From Hephaestia sp. MAHUQ-44 (lineage in GTDB: Bacteria; Pseudomonadota; Alphaproteobacteria; Sphingomonadales; Sphingomonadaceae), in the NCBI RefSeq assembly GCF_023806085.1, contig NZ_JAMSLX010000001.1, positions 310,001 through 374,000 of the forward strand: 64,000 bases of DNA, written 5' to 3'. Below the pieces are notes generated by a model. The model was not told where the DNA came from, ran no database searches, and saw only the letters and a program-made list of their open reading frames with translations. The stretch's first letter is position 1, and each line of letters starts with the position of its first letter. The translations under genes were made by a program, and so were the position numbers. Positions 61,492 to 64,000 of the stretch are shown piece after piece.

Positions 61492-61548
61492 CCCCCTCCA
61501 CCATTCGGCTTGGCCGAATGGTCCCCCTCCCCGTGCCGGGGAGGTATT
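61492..61548. repeat. Double-hairpin repeat, copy 2 of 3
   Basis: ACCATTCGGC-TTG-GCCGAATGGT (61500-61522), then CTCCCCG-TGC-CGGGGAG. The first stem has one more base pair than copy 1, with both sides changed together. It fills the gap between the protease and capsid genes. Confidence 0.88.
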
Positions 61549-61563
61549 CAGCAGGAGAATGAT

Positions 61564-62616
61564 ATGATCGAGACCAAGGCGGACGCGCTCGAGGCGAGCT
61601 TCGAGGGCGTGACGATGACCGCGCCCGTAGCGCGGCCGGTGCTGAGCGGGGCGCGGGCGCCCGGTGGCGCGGCGTTCGAGGGATTTCTGCGATCGGGCGC
61701 GAGCGTGGAGATGAAATCCTTCACCGGCGCGAGCGGCGACAGCGGCGGCTATGCGGTGCCCAAAGAGATCGACGCGGTGATCGACGCGACGCTCAAGAGC
61801 GTCTCGCCGATCCGCGCCATCGCCAATGTCGTCAAGGTCGGCTCGGCCGGGTATCGCAAGCTGGTGACGACCGGGGGCACGCCCTCGGGCTGGGCGAGCG
61901 AGACCGGGAGCCGCACCGAGACCGGCACGCCGAGCTTCGTCGAACTCGCGCCGCCGATGGGCGATCTTTACGCCAACCCGAGCGCGAGCCAGGCGATGCT
62001 CGACGATGCGCTGTTCGATGTCGAGGACTGGCTGGCGAACGAGATCGCGCGCGAGTTCGCCGCCGCCGAGGGCAGCGCGTTCGTGAGCGGCACCGGCACC
62101 AACCAGCCCAAGGGGTTTCTGAGTGCGCCGACCGGGAGCGCGGGCGATGCGACGCGCGGCTTCGGGACGCTGCAATATCTCGCGAGCGGGGCGGCGGGCG
62201 ATTTCGGCAGCAAGCCAGACGAGCGGCTGATCGATCTCGTCCAGAGCCTGCGCAGCCCGTACCGGCAGGGCGCGGTGTTCGTGATGAATTCGGCCACCGC
62301 CGCGCGCATCCGCAAGTTCAAGACCGCCGACGGCGCGTTCCTGTGGCAGCCGGGGCTGGCGGCGGGGCAGCCCGCGACGTTGCTTGGCTATCCGGTGATC
62401 GAGGCCGAGGACATGCCCGACATCGCCGCGAACAGCCTGTCGATCGCGTTCGGCAATTTCAAGGCGGGGTATCTGATCGCCGAGCGGCAGGAAACGCAGA
62501 TCCTGCGCGACCCCTATTCGAACAAGCCGTTCGTCAATTTCTACGCGACCAAGCGCGTCGGCGGCTGCGTATCGAACAGCGAGGCGATCAAGCTGATGAA
62601 GTTTGCCGCCTCATGA
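61564..62616 (+). CDS. HK97-fold major capsid protein (GTA g5)
   Basis: A 350-aa capsid subunit. The N-terminal 55 or so residues (ETKADALEASFEGVTMTAPVARPVLSGARAPGGAAF) would be the removed scaffold; the mature part probably starts near MKSFTGASGDSGGYAVPKEIDAVIDATLKSVSPIRAIA. Further family pattern: ASETGSRTETGTPSFVELAPPMGDLYANPSASQAMLDDALFDVEDWLANEIAREFAAAEG and LLGYPVIEAEDMPDIAANSLSIAFGNFKAGYLIAER. RBS AGGAG before ATG 61564. Confidence 0.94.
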   Translation: MIETKADALEASFEGVTMTAPVARPVLSGARAPGGAAFEGFLRSGASVEMKSFTGASGDSGGYAVPKEIDAVIDATLKSVSPIRAIANVVKVGSAGYRKLVTTGGTPSGWASETGSRTETGTPSFVELAPPMGDLYANPSASQAMLDDALFDVEDWLANEIAREFAAAEGSAFVSGTGTNQPKGFLSAPTGSAGDATRGFGTLQYLASGAAGDFGSKPDERLIDLVQSLRSPYRQGAVFVMNSATAARIRKFKTADGAFLWQPGLAAGQPATLLGYPVIEAEDMPDIAANSLSIAFGNFKAGYLIAERQETQILRDPYSNKPFVNFYATKRVGGCVSNSEAIKLMKFAAS

Positions 62617-62688
62617 TGGCGCTGCACTGAGCGACAGCGCCGGCCGGCACCTTTCCCGCGATGCTGGCCGGCGCCGTGATCAAAAACA

Positions 62689-62737
62689 CCCCTCCACCAT
62701 CGCTTTGCGATGGTCCCCCTCCCCGTGCCGGGGAGGT
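62689..62737. repeat. Double-hairpin repeat, copy 3 of 3
   Basis: ACCATCGC-TTT-GCGATGGT (62696-62714), then CTCCCCG-TGC-CGGGGAG. The first stem is one base pair shorter than in copy 1. It lies between capsid and spike-base genes and supplies GGGGAGG 20 bp upstream of the next ATG. Confidence 0.88.
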
Positions 62738-62755
62738 CTTCCGGTGGAGAAATTC

Positions 62756-63019
62756 ATGACCGATTCTTTTTCGAACGGCGCCGATAGCGTGTCGGCGCCC
62801 GCCAACCGCGCGGCGGCGGTGACGCCGCACGACAGCAATCCGATCACCGACGTGCCCAAGGCATTGTATGTCGGCACCGGCGGCACGATCACGATGCGCG
62901 GTGCGGGCCCGGCCGATAGCGTGTGGAAGAATGTGGCGAGCGGGAGCGTGCTGCCGTTCCGGGCGCGCTATGTGCGCGCGACCGGCACCACCGCGACCGA
63001 TATCGTGGCGCTGTACTGA
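62756..63019 (+). CDS. GTA head-spike base protein (GhsA / Rcc01079-like)
   Basis: An 87-aa protein, all beta by pattern: ANRAAAVTPHDSNPITDVPKALYVGTGGTITMRGAGPADSVWKNVASGSVLPFRARYVRATGTTATDIVALY. This is the pattern of the family named after R. capsulatus Rcc01079 (GhsA), the base of the GTA head spike. ATG 62756 follows GTGGAGAAATTC. Its stop overlaps the next start (TGATG), linking it to the fiber gene. The match is from memory and was not searched. Confidence 0.75.
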   Translation: MTDSFSNGADSVSAPANRAAAVTPHDSNPITDVPKALYVGTGGTITMRGAGPADSVWKNVASGSVLPFRARYVRATGTTATDIVALY

Positions 63020-63966
63020 TGATCGCGATCGGCTTTGGCCCGTCGCTGACCACGCATCGTGCACCGGCGAAGGCCGCATTCGACTTCACCTCGGGCGTGT
63101 TGCCGGCGGGCGCGACGCTGACCCGGGCATCGTCGGCGAGCAGGTTCGATGCGGCGGGTATGCTGACAACCGAGCCCGTCGATGGCGTCCGCTTCGATCA
63201 CGATCCCGTAACGCGGGCGCTGCTCGGGGTGCTGATCGAGCCCGAACGCCGCAACGAGGCGCTCCGCAGCCAGGATCTGGCGCACACGGCTTGGTCCAAA
63301 GTGTCGGGCCTTGTCGTCACCAGCGACACGCATATCGCGCCCGACGGCACGACGACCGCCGACACGCTGACCGATTCGAGCACCGCGCAATATGGCAGCG
63401 CCGCGCAAACCTTTGGCGTCGCAACCCAGCGCACCGCATCGGTGTTCGTCCGCAAGGACGCCACCGGGCGCAGTGACCGGTTCGCGGTGCTGCGCGGCGG
63501 CCCCCCGCTATCCGATCTGTCGATCGACACCGCGACCGGCGAACTGCTTCGTGCCGGCGCGGGAATCGTGAGCGGCACGGTGCGCGATTGCGGCTCGTTC
63601 TGGCGGCTCGTGCTGGTAGGCGGCGCGGCGGCCGACCGGATCGAATTCTATACCGCCGCCGGGGCCGGTGCGGCCTGGCCCTATGCCGTCACCGCGACCG
63701 GATCGACGATCGTCTGGGGGTTCCAATCCGAACAGGGCGCGACCGCGACCAGCTACATCCCGACCGACGCCGCCCCGGCCACCCGCGCCGCCGATGTGCT
63801 GACACTCGACTGGGGGCGGTTCGCGATCCCCGACGGGCCGCTGCCGCTACGCTATCTGTTCGATGACGGATCATCGCAGGACGGCACGGCGACCGTGACC
63901 GGCGGGCTGGCGACAGTGCCGACCACGCTCGCGCGACCCTGGCTTCGCCGCGTCGAACGCCGCTGA
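63019..63966 (+). CDS. GTA head-spike fiber protein (GhsB-like)
   Basis: A 315-aa beta-rich protein, starting MIAIGFGPSLTTHRAPAKAAFDFTSGVLPAGATLTRASSASRFDAAGMLTT. The core (EPERRNEALRSQDLAHTAWSKVSGLVVTSDTHIAPDGTTTADTLTDSSTAQYGSAAQTFGVATQRTASVFVRKD and GSFWRLVLVGGAAADRIEFYTAAG) has the look of the jelly-roll domains of phage head-spike fibers that bind cell-surface polysaccharide. Such fibers on GTA heads help particles attach to recipient capsule. Coupled to the spike-base gene. Confidence 0.75.
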   Translation: MIAIGFGPSLTTHRAPAKAAFDFTSGVLPAGATLTRASSASRFDAAGMLTTEPVDGVRFDHDPVTRALLGVLIEPERRNEALRSQDLAHTAWSKVSGLVVTSDTHIAPDGTTTADTLTDSSTAQYGSAAQTFGVATQRTASVFVRKDATGRSDRFAVLRGGPPLSDLSIDTATGELLRAGAGIVSGTVRDCGSFWRLVLVGGAAADRIEFYTAAGAGAAWPYAVTATGSTIVWGFQSEQGATATSYIPTDAAPATRAADVLTLDWGRFAIPDGPLPLRYLFDDGSSQDGTATVTGGLATVPTTLARPWLRRVERR

Positions 63967-63990
63967 TCCTTTTCAACTAGGGAGAATGCG

Positions 63991-64000
63991 ATGACCATCG
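63991..64000 (+). CDS. Start of the next GTA-cluster gene (cut by window end)
   Basis: ATGACCATCG after CTAGGGAGAATGCG, a good ribosome-binding site. Only three codons (Met-Thr-Ile) are visible, so no identity can be given. The next gene after the capsid in R. capsulatus would be the head-tail connector g6. Confidence 0.6.

Larger units (their letters stand above)
57384..64000 (+). mobile_element. Rhodobacter-type gene transfer agent (GTA) head cluster, 3' part outside window
   Basis: Gene order TerS-like, TerL, portal, small membrane protein, prohead protease, HK97 capsid matches g1 to g5 of the R. capsulatus GTA. The genes have the same base composition as the host, no integrase or attachment site is seen, and the genes lie in one direction without early phage functions. 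These points favour a domesticated GTA over an active prophage. After the capsid come two head-spike genes and the start of another gene at 63991. Confidence 0.82.

Noticed and set aside
57384..64000. Active prophage
   Set aside because: Host-like composition, GTA gene order, and no integrase, repressor, replication or attachment-site signals in view. The rest of the cluster is outside the window, so this is not absolute.

Overview
The window is a GC-rich, gene-dense piece of bacterial chromosome (roughly two-thirds G+C by eye, not calculated). Its gene set points to an alphaproteobacterium of the Sphingomonadales: an ATP12-type chaperone, a membrane-anchored CycM-like cytochrome c, the thrS-infC pair, a Rhodobacter-type gene transfer agent (GTA) head cluster, and short palindromic repeats of a kind I associate with sphingomonads. 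No rRNA, tRNA, CRISPR array, integrase or transposase was seen.

Layout. 1-5.7 kb: 3' part of clpA with its terminator, an exported protein of unknown function, a membrane diguanylate cyclase and a tiny membrane protein. 5.7-14.4 kb: acyl-CoA ligase, succinate-semialdehyde-type dehydrogenase (reverse), then xseB-ispA-coaD, a peptidyl-prolyl isomerase and the queuosine genes queA and tgt, with an EF-hand protein and a cupin between them. 14.5-22.3 kb: M16 peptidase, a possible structured RNA, a frameshifted winged-helix regulator with a palindrome in its promoter, a SleB-type wall hydrolase and an S9 peptidase. 22.4-27.6 kb: gmk, then a reverse operon of overlapping genes (lipoprotein, crcB, rluA-type, PaiB-like, HAD phosphatase, small membrane protein, ATP12). 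27.7-30.8 kb: small envelope proteins, two glycine-zipper paralogues flanking an OsmC gene, an 830-bp gene-poor stretch with a terminator-ended candidate RNA, and a CHRD lipoprotein. 31-41 kb: thrS, infC (ATA start) coupled to a GH16 glucanase, an atypical low-GC gene, a VOC protein, a CPA-type antiporter and glnD. 41-49 kb: a LOG-family protein, CycM, pheA, a reverse run mutY-serine hydrolase-nudC (nudC frameshifted), then dciA-like and two DsbA-like genes. 49-57 kb: smc, rlmN, a TSUP permease (probable CTG start), a cytochrome b / molybdenum oxidoreductase pair and a divergent dapF.

57.4-64 kb is the accessory highlight: the head half of a Rhodobacter-type GTA cluster, with its own AT-rich promoter and a 37-nt leader hairpin. 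Its order is TerS-like, TerL, portal, small membrane protein, prohead protease, capsid, then genes resembling the head-spike base and head-spike fiber (GhsA/GhsB type), which in Rhodobacter capsulatus lie at a separate locus. Several palindromic intergenic repeats sit between these genes, and one seems to be translated as the N-terminus of the prohead protease.

Repeats elsewhere include a roughly 137-bp element in two copies (23.1 and 35.5 kb). Its long arms vary in step, and its loop is inverted between the copies. Two genes (the winged-helix regulator and nudC) carry single-base frameshifts, which may be real decay or sequencing error.
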